Assembly (NCBI GenBank): GCA_003086555.1
Contig: QEFN01000005.1
Span: 1-36,771 of the forward strand
Length of the DNA: 36,771 nucleotides
DNA from: Sulfolobus sp. SCGC AB-777_G06
GTDB lineage: Archaea > Thermoproteota > Thermoprotei_A > Sulfolobales > Sulfolobaceae
Direction: 5' to 3'
Made by a program: the position numbers and the translations under genes. Below the pieces are notes generated by a model. That model ran no database searches. It saw nothing but the letters and a program-made list of their open reading frames with translations, and was not told the origin of the DNA. Of this stretch, positions 9,217 to 17,680 are shown in pieces; position 1 is the stretch's first letter; every line of letters begins with the position of its first letter.

Positions 9217-9555
9217 ATGCCAAAAAGAGGGAGTGAAAAAACTTATTCCACACTTAATAATGCTTATGTATTAATAATATTGATTGTCCTCATGGGAATT
9301 ACTATATTAGGAGCGATAGCTTTCCCATATTATATTTCTCCAATAACCTACTCTAATGGAGGAGCTCCTCAGGCTGGTGGGATCGCTGTTCTTGCAGCAA
9401 TTATAATTATGGGTGCTATTGCAGGTGTTTATTTCATAGAAAACAGAAATTATGAACTTGGTGGAATCCTTTTAATAATGTCACTACTTATCGTAGCAGT
9501 TTATGTATGGGTATCGTACGGTTCTAATGCAATTAAATTTATATTTAACATCTGA
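9217..9555 (+). CDS. Small membrane protein, unknown
   Basis: The 112-residue protein has three predicted transmembrane helices (about 17-38, 53-74 and 80-99), a short basic cytoplasmic N-terminus (MPKRGSEK) and a loop rich in Gly, Ser and Pro (SNGGAPQAGG). It lies 9 bp after carS on the same strand and probably belongs to the same transcript. I do not recognise a family. A membrane or lipid-related role is suggested only by topology and position. Confidence 0.75.
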   Translation: MPKRGSEKTYSTLNNAYVLIILIVLMGITILGAIAFPYYISPITYSNGGAPQAGGIAVLAAIIIMGAIAGVYFIENRNYELGGILLIMSLLIVAVYVWVSYGSNAIKFIFNI

Positions 9556-9576
9556 CAGTGTGAAATGTGATTATCA

Positions 9577-9813
9577 ATGGAACCACTAAAAATTACGCTC
9601 TCTAGTGGAAGGGAAATTATAATTGATGAAAACGCTGTTAAGATTCTTAATGAATATGTTAGAACACAAATGACACTAGAACAATTAGCAAAGAAATTAA
9701 ATCTTACTGGATGGGAAGAGGCATACGATCTAATAAAACAGCTTCCATCTCATATAATGTGGACTCCTATATCTATCCTTAGTAAAATGAGTAATTCCAC
9801 AAAAGGAAGCTAA
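9577..9813 (+). CDS. Small helical protein, unknown
   Basis: The 78-residue soluble protein begins with a beta hairpin (KITLSSGREIIID) followed by a possible helix-turn-helix (MTLEQLAKKLNLTGWEEAYDLIKQL). It follows the small membrane protein by 21 bp and its stop is 19 bp from the end of the convergent mcm gene. Family not recognised. It could be a DNA-binding or adaptor protein, but nothing decides this. Confidence 0.68.
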   Translation: MEPLKITLSSGREIIIDENAVKILNEYVRTQMTLEQLAKKLNLTGWEEAYDLIKQLPSHIMWTPISILSKMSNSTKGS

Positions 9814-9832
9814 AATCTAACTTGTTTTTGAA

Positions 9833-11884
9833 TCAAACTTTTCTGTAGCACTCAGGTCTTGATTCATATACTAAGCCCTGCTTTCTCATATCCGTAATCA
9901 GTTTTTCTATGCTTTGTTTATCTATACCGACGCTTTCGCCTTCTTTAATTATATCTTTAACCTTAGCACACTCATTAATGGATAACGTATCAATTATTTC
10001 GAGGATTTTCGCCATTTTCTCTCTTGCACTCTTAGGCTTACCAGTCATTATAGTGTCTATATCAATTTTACCTGACTCCACATCTAATCCTACGTTTTCT
10101 AAGAAGATTCTCATAATATTAATAGCCCTCTCAGCGTCTTCTTTAGTTACCTCACTTTTCAACGCCATTTTAGCATAAGCCTCGGATATTCTTATTAACG
10201 CTTCCAACTGACGGGGTGTAATCATAATTGGGGAATCTACACTTTCTACACTTTTACGTCTCATCTCTACGAAGAAATCTTGCAATAATTTTTTCGCCTC
10301 TTCACTTAGCTTTGGTGAGACGTTCTTCCTAGCATAGGCTATATATTTCTTCAATAAGTCAATATCAATTACACTTTGTGTATTGTTTCTATTTCCATGA
10401 ACATTAAGAATATGTGATGCTAGATATACATCGGATTCCCCAGGGTTATCAATCAAGATAAATATCAGGTCGAACCTTGAGAGTATCGTAGGAGGTAGAT
10501 TAATGTTCTCTGATATTCCTCTTTCCTTTATGTATCTTCCTAATTTAGGGTTACCTGCAGCAATAACCGTAGCTCTCGCATTTAACTTTGCTACAATACC
10601 AGCTTTAGCGATTGAGACTGTTTGTTGTTCCATAGCCTCATGAATAGCTACTCTGTCATCATCTCTCATTTTGTCTATCTCGTCAATTACGGCCACTCCT
10701 CCATCCGCTAGGACTAAAGCACCGGCCTCTAAGTAAAAATCCCCGCTATTTTTATCTCTGGTTACGGTCGCCGTTAATCCCGCTGCCGTAGAACCTTTGC
10801 CAGTAGTATAAACTGCTCTGGGTGCGACTCTTGATGCGAACTGTAATATCTGTGACTTAGCTGTACCTGGATCTCCTATAATTAAAACGTGAATATCGCC
10901 TCTTATTCTAGTTCCGTCATTTAATAGTTTACTAACACCTCCAAATAACGCAAGGGCTATTGATTCTTTTATTTCCCAATGACCATATATAGATGGGGCT
11001 ATTGAGGATATTATTTTCTCCCTTATCCATGGATCCTTAGCTAACTCCTTAATTTTCTTTTCATCTTCTTCGGATATTTTAACCTCGTCTAGTACTTTTT
11101 GAGATATCTCGATGCTATTAACTTTAAGGTAGAAATCAAATACGGACTTACTTCCTCTTTTTATTTGTGAATCTTTCTTAATCTCTAAAATTCCTACAAT
11201 TTTCACCCTATCACCTGGTCTTGCTACGTCCACTAAATCGTCTTCAAACACAACTTCCAATTGTCTTGGTAATTGTCCAGGTGGTATTTCTTCTGGTCTT
11301 TCTTGTACCACAGCTTTCTGATAATCAATGAAAGTTGATTTGTCTTCAATTAATCTAAATTGCCCAGCTTTACCACATACTGGACATGTGGAAGGTAATT
11401 CTATTATTTCACCCATATCGTCATCAGGCCATGAAAATTCTTGCATACAATCAGGGCTTATATGCTGATAAACAGCCTTGCTAAGTCGTTCCTTCACTGG
11501 TGTAGACTTTACTAAGATCCCTTCTATCGCGATAAGTTTACCAATATCATTACTTCTTATTTTCCTTAGTTCTACGACTCTAGGTATATTTGTTACCCTA
11601 AGGTGAATATTTGATATTTCGTATTGAAATTGCGGATCTTTTTCTATGATGTAATCATAAATTTTTCTCTCAAGAATGGGAATGATCTCTTTAGGAGAAG
11701 TTATTAAGAGAGTAGCCAGTTCTTGATTAAAAGAGAACAAGTCTGCAAAATTTACATAGAAGCTTTTCTTTCTATAAGCTATTATTTCATTAATTTGATT
11801 TAAATAGGATTTACCTCTGTTGTCCTTAAAGGTAGTAATAAATTCTATGAATAATTCTCCATAGTCAACTTGTTTAGCTTCCAA
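9833..11884 (-). CDS. mcm: Minichromosome maintenance replicative helicase
   Basis: MCM is the hexameric 3'-5' helicase of the replication fork. The 683-residue length matches crenarchaeal MCM. The N-terminal domain carries zinc ligands His141, Cys146, Cys167 and Cys170. The AAA+ core has Walker A GDPGTAKS (337-344), Walker B VAVIDEIDKM (Asp401, Glu402) and the arginine finger Arg470 (SRFDLIF). A winged helix ends the protein (about 615-683). The gene overlaps the end of gins23 by 11 bp, so helicase and GINS are co-expressed and probably form the archaeal CMG-like complex. It is convergent with the 78-residue unknown gene. Confidence 0.97.
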   Translation of the reverse strand: MEAKQVDYGELFIEFITTFKDNRGKSYLNQINEIIAYRKKSFYVNFADLFSFNQELATLLITSPKEIIPILERKIYDYIIEKDPQFQYEISNIHLRVTNIPRVVELRKIRSNDIGKLIAIEGILVKSTPVKERLSKAVYQHISPDCMQEFSWPDDDMGEIIELPSTCPVCGKAGQFRLIEDKSTFIDYQKAVVQERPEEIPPGQLPRQLEVVFEDDLVDVARPGDRVKIVGILEIKKDSQIKRGSKSVFDFYLKVNSIEISQKVLDEVKISEEDEKKIKELAKDPWIREKIISSIAPSIYGHWEIKESIALALFGGVSKLLNDGTRIRGDIHVLIIGDPGTAKSQILQFASRVAPRAVYTTGKGSTAAGLTATVTRDKNSGDFYLEAGALVLADGGVAVIDEIDKMRDDDRVAIHEAMEQQTVSIAKAGIVAKLNARATVIAAGNPKLGRYIKERGISENINLPPTILSRFDLIFILIDNPGESDVYLASHILNVHGNRNNTQSVIDIDLLKKYIAYARKNVSPKLSEEAKKLLQDFFVEMRRKSVESVDSPIMITPRQLEALIRISEAYAKMALKSEVTKEDAERAINIMRIFLENVGLDVESGKIDIDTIMTGKPKSAREKMAKILEIIDTLSINECAKVKDIIKEGESVGIDKQSIEKLITDMRKQGLVYESRPECYRKV

Positions 11885-12410
11885 TTATATCACCTATTCC
11901 GCGTTCAATTACACTCTTTATTGTTTTATACACTAAAAATTCTTCATTAGTCATTCTATCAATCAAACTTTCATCTGAAATATTGAGAAATGCTAACTGC
12001 ATAATTTTCCTGATTCTGATAGAGACTATCTCATTTACCACTTGGTCTAATTTTCTAAGTAGCTCTAGTGCTTGTAAATCATTTTTTCTTTTTAATTCAT
12101 CCCTTAAAAGTTGAACTCGATGATAAAAATCCTTAGGAAGAGCTGAAAGAGATGCTGGGGTATTTATTGTTTGCTTCTCTTGGAATAGGATTCTGCCGAG
12201 TTCATCAATGCTAATCACATCAGTTATTTTAACAACGTTTCTCTCTTGTAATACTATACCTAACCACGTAGATACCTCATCTTCACTACCTTTTGATAGC
12301 ACAATTTCTTCAAACCCATTGTCATATGGACCCCAATCATCTAATACTAAGACCTTTTTTTTAGTAAGCATCATTACCCTGTTAATAGCTTTTATCTTAG
12401 TAGTAATCAC
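11874..12410 (-). CDS. gins23: GINS complex subunit Gins23
   Basis: The archaeal GINS complex couples MCM to the rest of the replisome. This 178-residue protein has a small beta domain near the N-terminus (KVLVLDDWG...EIVLSKG) and a helical A-domain (about 100-175) typical of the Sld5/Psf fold. The position directly before mcm with an 11 bp overlap is the diagnostic Sulfolobales arrangement of Gins23. I chose GTG 12410 because a TATA-like CTTTTAAG is 28 bp upstream; ATG codons about 36 bp further in are alternatives. It is divergent from the THUMP gene with 20 bp between starts. Confidence 0.85.
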   Translation of the reverse strand: MITTKIKAINRVMMLTKKKVLVLDDWGPYDNGFEEIVLSKGSEDEVSTWLGIVLQERNVVKITDVISIDELGRILFQEKQTINTPASLSALPKDFYHRVQLLRDELKRKNDLQALELLRKLDQVVNEIVSIRIRKIMQLAFLNISDESLIDRMTNEEFLVYKTIKSVIERGIGDIIGS

Positions 12411-12430
12411 AAGTTAAGGTTTGTATAGTA

Positions 12431-12925
12431 GTGCTTAAAAGGTATACTATTGTGAACCCAGTTCTTTTAGTAACTGCTAGAAAGAACAAGGAAAATAAAT
12501 GTATTATCGAGATCATGAATAGAATACTAATTAGAGATATAAATGCTAAGATTGAAGAAGTAGTAAAAAATGTGTTTTTAGTGTACTCTAGCTTATCCCC
12601 AATGGAGGCATATGGACTTTTATTTTCTGCTCGCCCATCATGTATTGCTAAAGTATATCCAATCCATTTCACGATTCCGAGTGCTCAAGAGGAAGAAATT
12701 ATTCGGAAGACTATTGAAAACGCTAAAAAAATTGTGAAGACTTCGTTTTACGTAGATTGTCACAAGAGGGGAATTGAAGTAAATTGCAGACAAATTGAGA
12801 TAGGTATAGGGTTAGGTCTAAAGGGTTACGCTAAAGTTGATTTTAAGAAACCGGATTTTGTAGTTGTTATTAACGTTATTCCTAATTTAGCTACAGTCTC
12901 ATATGTTAAAAATACTTTCGGCTAA
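12431..12925 (+). CDS. THUMP-domain protein (Tan1/THUMPD1-like)
   Basis: The 164-residue protein carries a THUMP RNA-binding domain in its C-terminal two thirds: a helical part (AQEEEIIRKTIENAKKIV), a strand with the basic turn FYVDCHKRGIEVNCRQIE, and a closing KVDFKKPDFVVVINVI (about 135-150). THUMP domains bind the tRNA acceptor end. A standalone THUMP protein of this size resembles Tan1/THUMPD1, the adaptor for ac4C at tRNA position 12. No methyltransferase or thiouridylase catalytic domain follows. The start is GTG 12431. It lies in a replication cluster, probably by historical linkage. Specific modification is inferred. Confidence 0.75.
   Translation: MLKRYTIVNPVLLVTARKNKENKCIIEIMNRILIRDINAKIEEVVKNVFLVYSSLSPMEAYGLLFSARPSCIAKVYPIHFTIPSAQEEEIIRKTIENAKKIVKTSFYVDCHKRGIEVNCRQIEIGIGLGLKGYAKVDFKKPDFVVVINVIPNLATVSYVKNTFG
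12434..12441 (-). promoter_or_regulatory. TATA box of the gins23-mcm operon
   Basis: CTTTTAAG on the minus strand is centred about 27 bp upstream of GTG 12410, suiting a leaderless transcript. It lies within codons 2-4 of the divergent THUMP gene. Confidence 0.45.
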
Positions 12926-12940
12926 CTCTCTCAGTTATGA

Positions 12941-12949
12941 AATATATAG
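12941..12949 (+). promoter_or_regulatory. TATA box of the orc1/cdc6 gene
   Basis: AATATATAG is centred about 28 bp upstream of GTG 12973, in the only intergenic gap here. The spacing predicts transcription starting at or next to the start codon. Confidence 0.55.
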
Positions 12950-12972
12950 TATTACTCGAAAATTAGATTTAG

Positions 12973-14232
12973 GTGAAAGTTTTGGTTGACCTCAAAGACT
13001 TGATTGAAAATACCATTGAAGGTAGTACAGTGTTTAATAATCTATCAGTTCTTAATCCAGAACACATTCCTGCGAACTTACCCCACAGAGAGACACAAAT
13101 AAAAGAACTTACTGTTTCGTTTAAAGATCTTATATTAAACCCTGGAGGAACTTCTATAAGGACAGTAATAGTAGGTAGAACCGGTACTGGAAAGACTGTA
13201 ACCGCCAAGAAATTCGGTAAGGAACTTCAAGATATTGCAAATAAAAAAGGGATAAGGTTATTCTACGTTCACGTTAATTGCCATAGGCAAAGAACTCTTT
13301 ACCTTATGCTAATGGAGATAGCTCAGAGTCTAAGGTTACCATTACCTAACAGAGGGCTTTCCTCGCAAGAAACTTTCAAGTTAATTTACGACTACTTAGA
13401 GAGGAAAAATATACATCTACTATTAACCTTAGATGAATTTGACTATTTCATTAGTACATCTCCCGTGGAAGATATATATTTCTTGGTAAGGATATATGAC
13501 GAATTAAATGTAAACGTAAAAAGACTTCACTATATCTTTATAGTTAGAGAACTGACAAGCCTTTCAAGTCTTGATAAGAGCATTAAAGACCACATAATTA
13601 AGAACGTTATAGAGTTTCCACCTTATAGTTCTTTCCAACTTTATGATATATTACAAGACAGAATAGTTAATGAAAAAGCATTTAAACAAAACGCCGTTAC
13701 TGACGAAGCAGTCAAGTTCATTTCTGACATTCACGGAGCAGATAAAGGAGGAAGTGGAAACGCAAGACTTGCGATAGAAACATTGGAATTGGCTGGAAGA
13801 ATAGCGGACGCCGAAAGTTCGCCTATAATAACAATTGAGCATGCAAAAAAAGCTAACTCAAAAATTAACCCAGAAATAAGCATTATCACAGATACGATAA
13901 GAGACTTGGACTTACATTACTTACTTTTACTAAAAGCAATCTCGTCTTTACATAAAAAATACGAAGAGGACTTCTTCTCTATGGGAAAAGTAGAAGAAGA
14001 GTACAGAAATATAAGCTCTTTATTAGGTGAAGAACCCAGAAGACATACACAGTTATTCGAATATATTAGGAGGCTAAAGCTAATGGGACTAATAATAACT
14101 CGACACAGTGGTAAAGGAATGAGAGGAAGAACTACACTTATATCCTTACCAGTTCCAGTCTCAGTGGAGTTAGAAAACCTTCTGGATCAGGAAATAAAAA
14201 GGAGGTTACAGAAATCACAAGTGAACTCCTAA
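12973..14232 (+). CDS. Orc1/Cdc6 replication initiator, Cdc6-2-type
   Basis: The 419-residue AAA+ initiator has Walker A GRTGTGKT (68-75), Walker B LLLTLDEFD (Asp154, Glu155) and a C-terminal winged helix (about 325-410, ending with the basic stretch HSGKGMRGRTTLISLP). The N-terminal motif LPHRE (36-40) is conserved in archaeal Orc1/Cdc6. The segment VNCHRQRTLYLMLMEIA and the location beside gins23-mcm point to the paralogue usually numbered Cdc6-2 in Sulfolobus, which is not normally encoded at an origin. I see no origin recognition boxes nearby. The start is GTG 12973, supported by the upstream TATA. A winged-helix reading frame overlaps its 3' end in the -1 frame. Confidence 0.93.
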   Translation: MKVLVDLKDLIENTIEGSTVFNNLSVLNPEHIPANLPHRETQIKELTVSFKDLILNPGGTSIRTVIVGRTGTGKTVTAKKFGKELQDIANKKGIRLFYVHVNCHRQRTLYLMLMEIAQSLRLPLPNRGLSSQETFKLIYDYLERKNIHLLLTLDEFDYFISTSPVEDIYFLVRIYDELNVNVKRLHYIFIVRELTSLSSLDKSIKDHIIKNVIEFPPYSSFQLYDILQDRIVNEKAFKQNAVTDEAVKFISDIHGADKGGSGNARLAIETLELAGRIADAESSPIITIEHAKKANSKINPEISIITDTIRDLDLHYLLLLKAISSLHKKYEEDFFSMGKVEEEYRNISSLLGEEPRRHTQLFEYIRRLKLMGLIITRHSGKGMRGRTTLISLPVPVSVELENLLDQEIKRRLQKSQVNS

Positions 14233-14471
14233 ATTCAGAAATTATAAGAATACTCTTTATCTTATTCAAGGAAGAAGAAATAAGCATAAGTAAGCTGTAT
14301 AAAAAAACAAGAATTGATTATAAAAAACTAGAAAAAGATTTAGAATTGCTTGAAGACAAACACATCATTGAGATAATAAAGGGTGATAAGTCTAAAATAA
14401 TTAGACTAAACTACTCAAACCCTAAAGTGATAATATTAAAAAACTTGTTTGAGGAATTGGAAAATATATGA
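14214..14471 (+). CDS. Winged-helix protein without a canonical start codon
   Basis: An open frame runs from 14115 to TGA 14469-14471 with clear coding character, including IRILFILFKEEEISISKLY, then KKLEKDLELLEDKHIIEII and SKIIRLN, a standard winged helix-turn-helix. It fills the gap between orc1/cdc6 and moaC (4 bp overlap with moaC, ATGA) and is about 85 residues long. No ATG, GTG or TTG exists in frame before the second half. GAGGT at 14202-14206 lies 7 nt before an in-frame ATC at 14214, taken here as a provisional start. ATT 14241 or a -1 shift out of orc1/cdc6 are alternatives. Existence is fairly sure, the start is not. Confidence 0.6.
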   Translation: MTSELLNSEIIRILFILFKEEEISISKLYKKTRIDYKKLEKDLELLEDKHIIEIIKGDKSKIIRLNYSNPKVIILKNLFEELENI

Positions 14472-14926
14472 CAGAAGCAAAAATAGTAGACATTTCTAAG
14501 AAAGACGTAATCTTAAGGGAAGCTATAGCAGAGGGTTTTATAAAACTTAAGAAGGAGACACTTTCTCTAATAAGAGATAGTAAAGTGGAAAAGGGAGACG
14601 TAATCAATACCGCTAAAGTTGCCGGCTTTCTAGCTGCCAAGAAGACTCCTGAATTAATCCCCATGTGTCATCCTATCCTGCTAGAATTTGTAGATATTGA
14701 CATAAAGATTGAAGACGAAGGACTAAGAGTAATTACAACCGTAAAAGCCAATTATAAGACTGGGGTAGAAATGGAAGCTCTTACAGCTACCTCGGTAGCA
14801 TTATTAACAATATGGGATATGGTCAAGAAATATGAAAAAGATTCTCAAGGCCAATATCCAGAAACTCAAATATCTCACATCAGGGTTATTAGAAAGACTA
14901 AGATCTACGACGATAATACCTCCTAG
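14468..14926 (+). CDS. moaC: Cyclic pyranopterin monophosphate synthase
   Basis: MoaC converts the MoaA product into cyclic pyranopterin monophosphate, the first stable intermediate of molybdopterin (here probably tungsten or molybdenum cofactor) synthesis. The 152-residue protein is full length, with the hallmarks IPMCHP (65-69 region, Cys67 and His68), [13 protein letters not shown] (95-107) and [10 protein letters not shown] (116-125). The ATG overlaps the stop of the winged-helix gene by 4 bp. Its last 29 bp overlap the 3' end of the convergent rfcL. Other moa genes are not in the window. Confidence 0.95.
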   Translation: MTEAKIVDISKKDVILREAIAEGFIKLKKETLSLIRDSKVEKGDVINTAKVAGFLAAKKTPELIPMCHPILLEFVDIDIKIEDEGLRVITTVKANYKTGVEMEALTATSVALLTIWDMVKKYEKDSQGQYPETQISHIRVIRKTKIYDDNTS

Positions 14927-16217
14927 TCCCTGTTTTACCCGCTTTTGATCCTGAAGCCTCACTTTCTTCACTAGGTTTCTCGCCCGATAAAGTCATGATA
15001 ATCTTCTTTTCTCCCTCTGTAAGTTCTAGTTCTTTATCTATTTTATCCTTATACTTCTCATAATATTGAACTAAATAAGGTAAGATTCCTTCTAATGTTT
15101 TTGTTGAAGAATTATGTAGATGATTTGATATCTTTCTAAGTAGGTTATCTAGATACTCCCTGTTTTCCTTGCTTTTAACTAATAACTGGATATATTGTGG
15201 AAACTGATACTTAACCCATTTAGCCTTATAAGTAGGTTTCTTCTTTTCTAAAGATGCGAAAGCTACTCCAGGGCCCATCAAATCAAAAACATAAGATAAA
15301 AGATCCCATTCACCTTTCTTAGCTCTACTTAAAAATATAGACGCTCTACTAAGAGCGTCATAAGCTCTCCATATGTCTTCTAAAGCCTCATACTGTAAAG
15401 GAATGTTTTCATCTAACCATCTCATGAGGAGCTCATAATCAATTTGAGTACTAGTAGCGGCGTTCTTAGCTTGCCAATAATATTTAGCCCAAAATATATC
15501 TCTAAGTGCTTCAAAGGGATCAAGTTCTCTATCCTTCTTCCTTACTAATTCTTTTACAGTTTCGGCTGTTACTTTACCGTAACCTTCAGCTACTCCTTGT
15601 AACATATTTATTGCGTATCTTGCATCTCCTTCACTTTGTTCTACGATGTAGTCTAGTGCATCATCACTACATTGAATTTTTTCCGCGTCACAAATCTTTT
15701 TTAAAATCCTCCTCATGGGATACTTAGTAAGTCTCTTCAGCTCAATCATCTTTACAGCGTTCCTAAGAGGCCTTAGTGACGGATCCCACGGATCATTAGC
15801 AGTTAGAATTATAGGATATTTTGTCTTTTGAATTAACTCTAAAATCGCGTCTATTGCGCCAGCATCTTCTTTAGAATTAATTCCGTCAACTTCGTCCAAA
15901 AGTATAAGCTTACCTCTTACACCGAATAAAGAACCAGTAATGGCTGCTTGTTCGGCTATACTCCTTATTTGCATGATGTTTCTAGTATCACTTGCATTCA
16001 TTTCTATTAATTCGAGTTTGTAATCTCTAGCTAAGGCCTCCGCTATTGTCGTTTTACCTACACCTGGAGGCCCATAAAGTAAGATCGCTTTCGAAGTAGG
16101 GTTTTTACTGTTTAACCAACTTTCGATCCATTCCTTAATTTCCTTCTTTGCATCTTCCTGATTTTCTACATCTTGTATAGATTTAGGTCTATATTTTAAA
16201 AACCACTGTAAGGGCAA
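14898..16217 (-). CDS. rfcL: Replication factor C large subunit
   Basis: RfcL with four RfcS subunits forms the clamp loader that opens PCNA at primer ends. The 439-residue protein has Walker A GPPGVGKT (49-56), Walker B LILLDEVD (104-111), sensor-1 TANDP and a helical collar (about 230-400). It starts at TTG 16217 immediately after the rfcS stop (TAATTG), so translation is probably coupled. The C-terminus is acidic-serine rich and then strongly basic (RRYYRRRS). I do not see a PIP box there, unlike many archaeal RfcL proteins. The 3' end overlaps convergent moaC by 29 bp. Confidence 0.95.
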   Translation of the reverse strand: MPLQWFLKYRPKSIQDVENQEDAKKEIKEWIESWLNSKNPTSKAILLYGPPGVGKTTIAEALARDYKLELIEMNASDTRNIMQIRSIAEQAAITGSLFGVRGKLILLDEVDGINSKEDAGAIDAILELIQKTKYPIILTANDPWDPSLRPLRNAVKMIELKRLTKYPMRRILKKICDAEKIQCSDDALDYIVEQSEGDARYAINMLQGVAEGYGKVTAETVKELVRKKDRELDPFEALRDIFWAKYYWQAKNAATSTQIDYELLMRWLDENIPLQYEALEDIWRAYDALSRASIFLSRAKKGEWDLLSYVFDLMGPGVAFASLEKKKPTYKAKWVKYQFPQYIQLLVKSKENREYLDNLLRKISNHLHNSSTKTLEGILPYLVQYYEKYKDKIDKELELTEGEKKIIMTLSGEKPSEESEASGSKAGKTGTRRYYRRRS

Positions 16218-17195
16218 TTATGAACCACCGTACTTCTGAGCATATAACGCCAATTTAGCAAGAAACGCATTCAATTGAATTTCATCGTCTGCTCCCTCTA
16301 TAATTCTAAATTCTACCTCACCAGCATAATCTACTAGAACTACCTTTAACTCGTCAGGTATGTTTATTTCATTACCAGTTAGCTCTCTGTGAATTTGCTT
16401 AATAATGTCTTCTCCAGATAGCCCATAATTAACTAACAAGTTCCTTAGTTTCTCTCTGGCTTGCATGAACTTTCCTTGTAGAGCTAAATTTAGCATTTCC
16501 CTAACTTCCTTAGGTTGTGCTAATCCCAAAACTTTATACACAGCTTCTACAGTTACTTTCCCGTAAGCGGAAGCAGCTTGAAGAATATTGATAGATTTTC
16601 TCATATCACCAAGAGTAATATCATAGATAGTTTCTAAAGCCTTCTGTTCAACATCCACTTTCTCGTTCTTCGCTATGTACATTAGCCTGCTTACTACGTC
16701 CTCTCTTTTCAATGGATAAAATCTAAATAAAGCTGTCCGTGACTGTATTGGTTCAATTATTTTGCTCAGATAATTGCATGCGAGTATAAACCTAGTAGTT
16801 TCTGTATATAACTCCATTGTTCTTCTTAGCGCCTGTTGTGCATCTGCAGTCATATTATCCGCCTCATCAAGTAAGACAACCTTAAATGGAATTTCCCCAG
16901 CTACAATAGTTCTAGCGAATTCCTTTACCTTATTTCTTATAACGTCAATACCTCTTTCATCACTTGCGTTAAGTTCTAAGAAGTATTGCCTATAATTATC
17001 ACCATATAGATCATGAACAAGAGCTAACGCAGCTGTGGTTTTTCCAGTCCCAGGTGGGCCAGAGAATAACAAGTGTGGCATGTTTTTTTCTTTTACAAAT
17101 TTCTTTAATCTCTCTATTATATCTTTTTGATTTACTATATCATCTAATGTTCTAGGTCTATATTTTTCAGCCCAAAGTACTTCTTCCTCTTGCAT
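16218..17195 (-). CDS. rfcS: Replication factor C small subunit
   Basis: The 325-residue clamp-loader subunit has Walker A GPPGTGKT (46-53), Walker B VVLLDEAD (106-113), NASDERG (76-82), sensor-1 LACNY (138-142) and the arginine-finger motif in the form SRT (152-154), where the family more often has SRC. A helical collar domain follows (about 230-320). It starts at ATG 17195, 5 bp after the end of the PEBP gene, and abuts rfcL with no gap. The pair is the standard archaeal clamp loader operon. Confidence 0.96.
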   Translation of the reverse strand: MQEEEVLWAEKYRPRTLDDIVNQKDIIERLKKFVKEKNMPHLLFSGPPGTGKTTAALALVHDLYGDNYRQYFLELNASDERGIDVIRNKVKEFARTIVAGEIPFKVVLLDEADNMTADAQQALRRTMELYTETTRFILACNYLSKIIEPIQSRTALFRFYPLKREDVVSRLMYIAKNEKVDVEQKALETIYDITLGDMRKSINILQAASAYGKVTVEAVYKVLGLAQPKEVREMLNLALQGKFMQAREKLRNLLVNYGLSGEDIIKQIHRELTGNEINIPDELKVVLVDYAGEVEFRIIEGADDEIQLNAFLAKLALYAQKYGGS

Positions 17196-17200
17196 TTATT

Positions 17201-17650
17201 TCACCTTCTTTTATACTTGCCCATTATAACCCCTTTATCAATTATGTGTCCTTCCATCATACTTTTTAATTCATCAGCAATAACTCCGTGCTTCTCGGGT
17301 AGCTCCACATCTAAAGCGTAAACGTTGAAATAATATCTATGTGGAGGATGTGTCCTGGGCGGACAAGGACCTCCATATCCAACACGACCAAAATCATTTA
17401 CCCCTTGGATCATGGAAGAAAACTTTGTCACTTTTGGTATGTTCTTAGGTAATTTATTATCCTTAATATTATAAATCACCCAATGTATAAAAGTTCCCCC
17501 TGGGGCATCTGGATCTTCCACTATTATAGCATAACTTTTTGCACTAGTTACATTATCCCATTCTAGATCAGGAGAAATATCAGAGCCGTCACAAGTATAT
17601 TCTTGAGGAATCATATCTTCATTTTTAAATGAACTACTTTTGACGTTCAT
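17201..17650 (-). CDS. YbhB/YbcL-type phosphatidylethanolamine-binding (PEBP) family protein
   Basis: The 149-residue protein shows the PEBP signatures: CDGSDISPDLEW near the N-terminus, VEDPDAPGG (about 45-53), THWVIYNI and GPCPPRTHPPHRYYFNVYALD. The pocket residues Asp-Pro-Asp and His are present. Bacterial and archaeal members are small cytosolic proteins of uncertain role, sometimes called Raf-kinase-inhibitor-like. It sits 5 bp before rfcS on the same strand and 30 bp after psmB, so it is likely part of one long minus-strand transcript. There is no signal peptide. Confidence 0.9.
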   Translation of the reverse strand: MNVKSSSFKNEDMIPQEYTCDGSDISPDLEWDNVTSAKSYAIIVEDPDAPGGTFIHWVIYNIKDNKLPKNIPKVTKFSSMIQGVNDFGRVGYGGPCPPRTHPPHRYYFNVYALDVELPEKHGVIADELKSMMEGHIIDKGVIMGKYKRR

Positions 17651-17680
17651 ATAGAGAATTACGAGTGCAAAAATAAAACA

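Noticed and set aside
12926..12972. Replication origin next to orc1/cdc6
   Set aside because: The gap is only 47 bp, with a TATA box but no origin-recognition-box-like repeats; this paralogue is not normally origin-linked.
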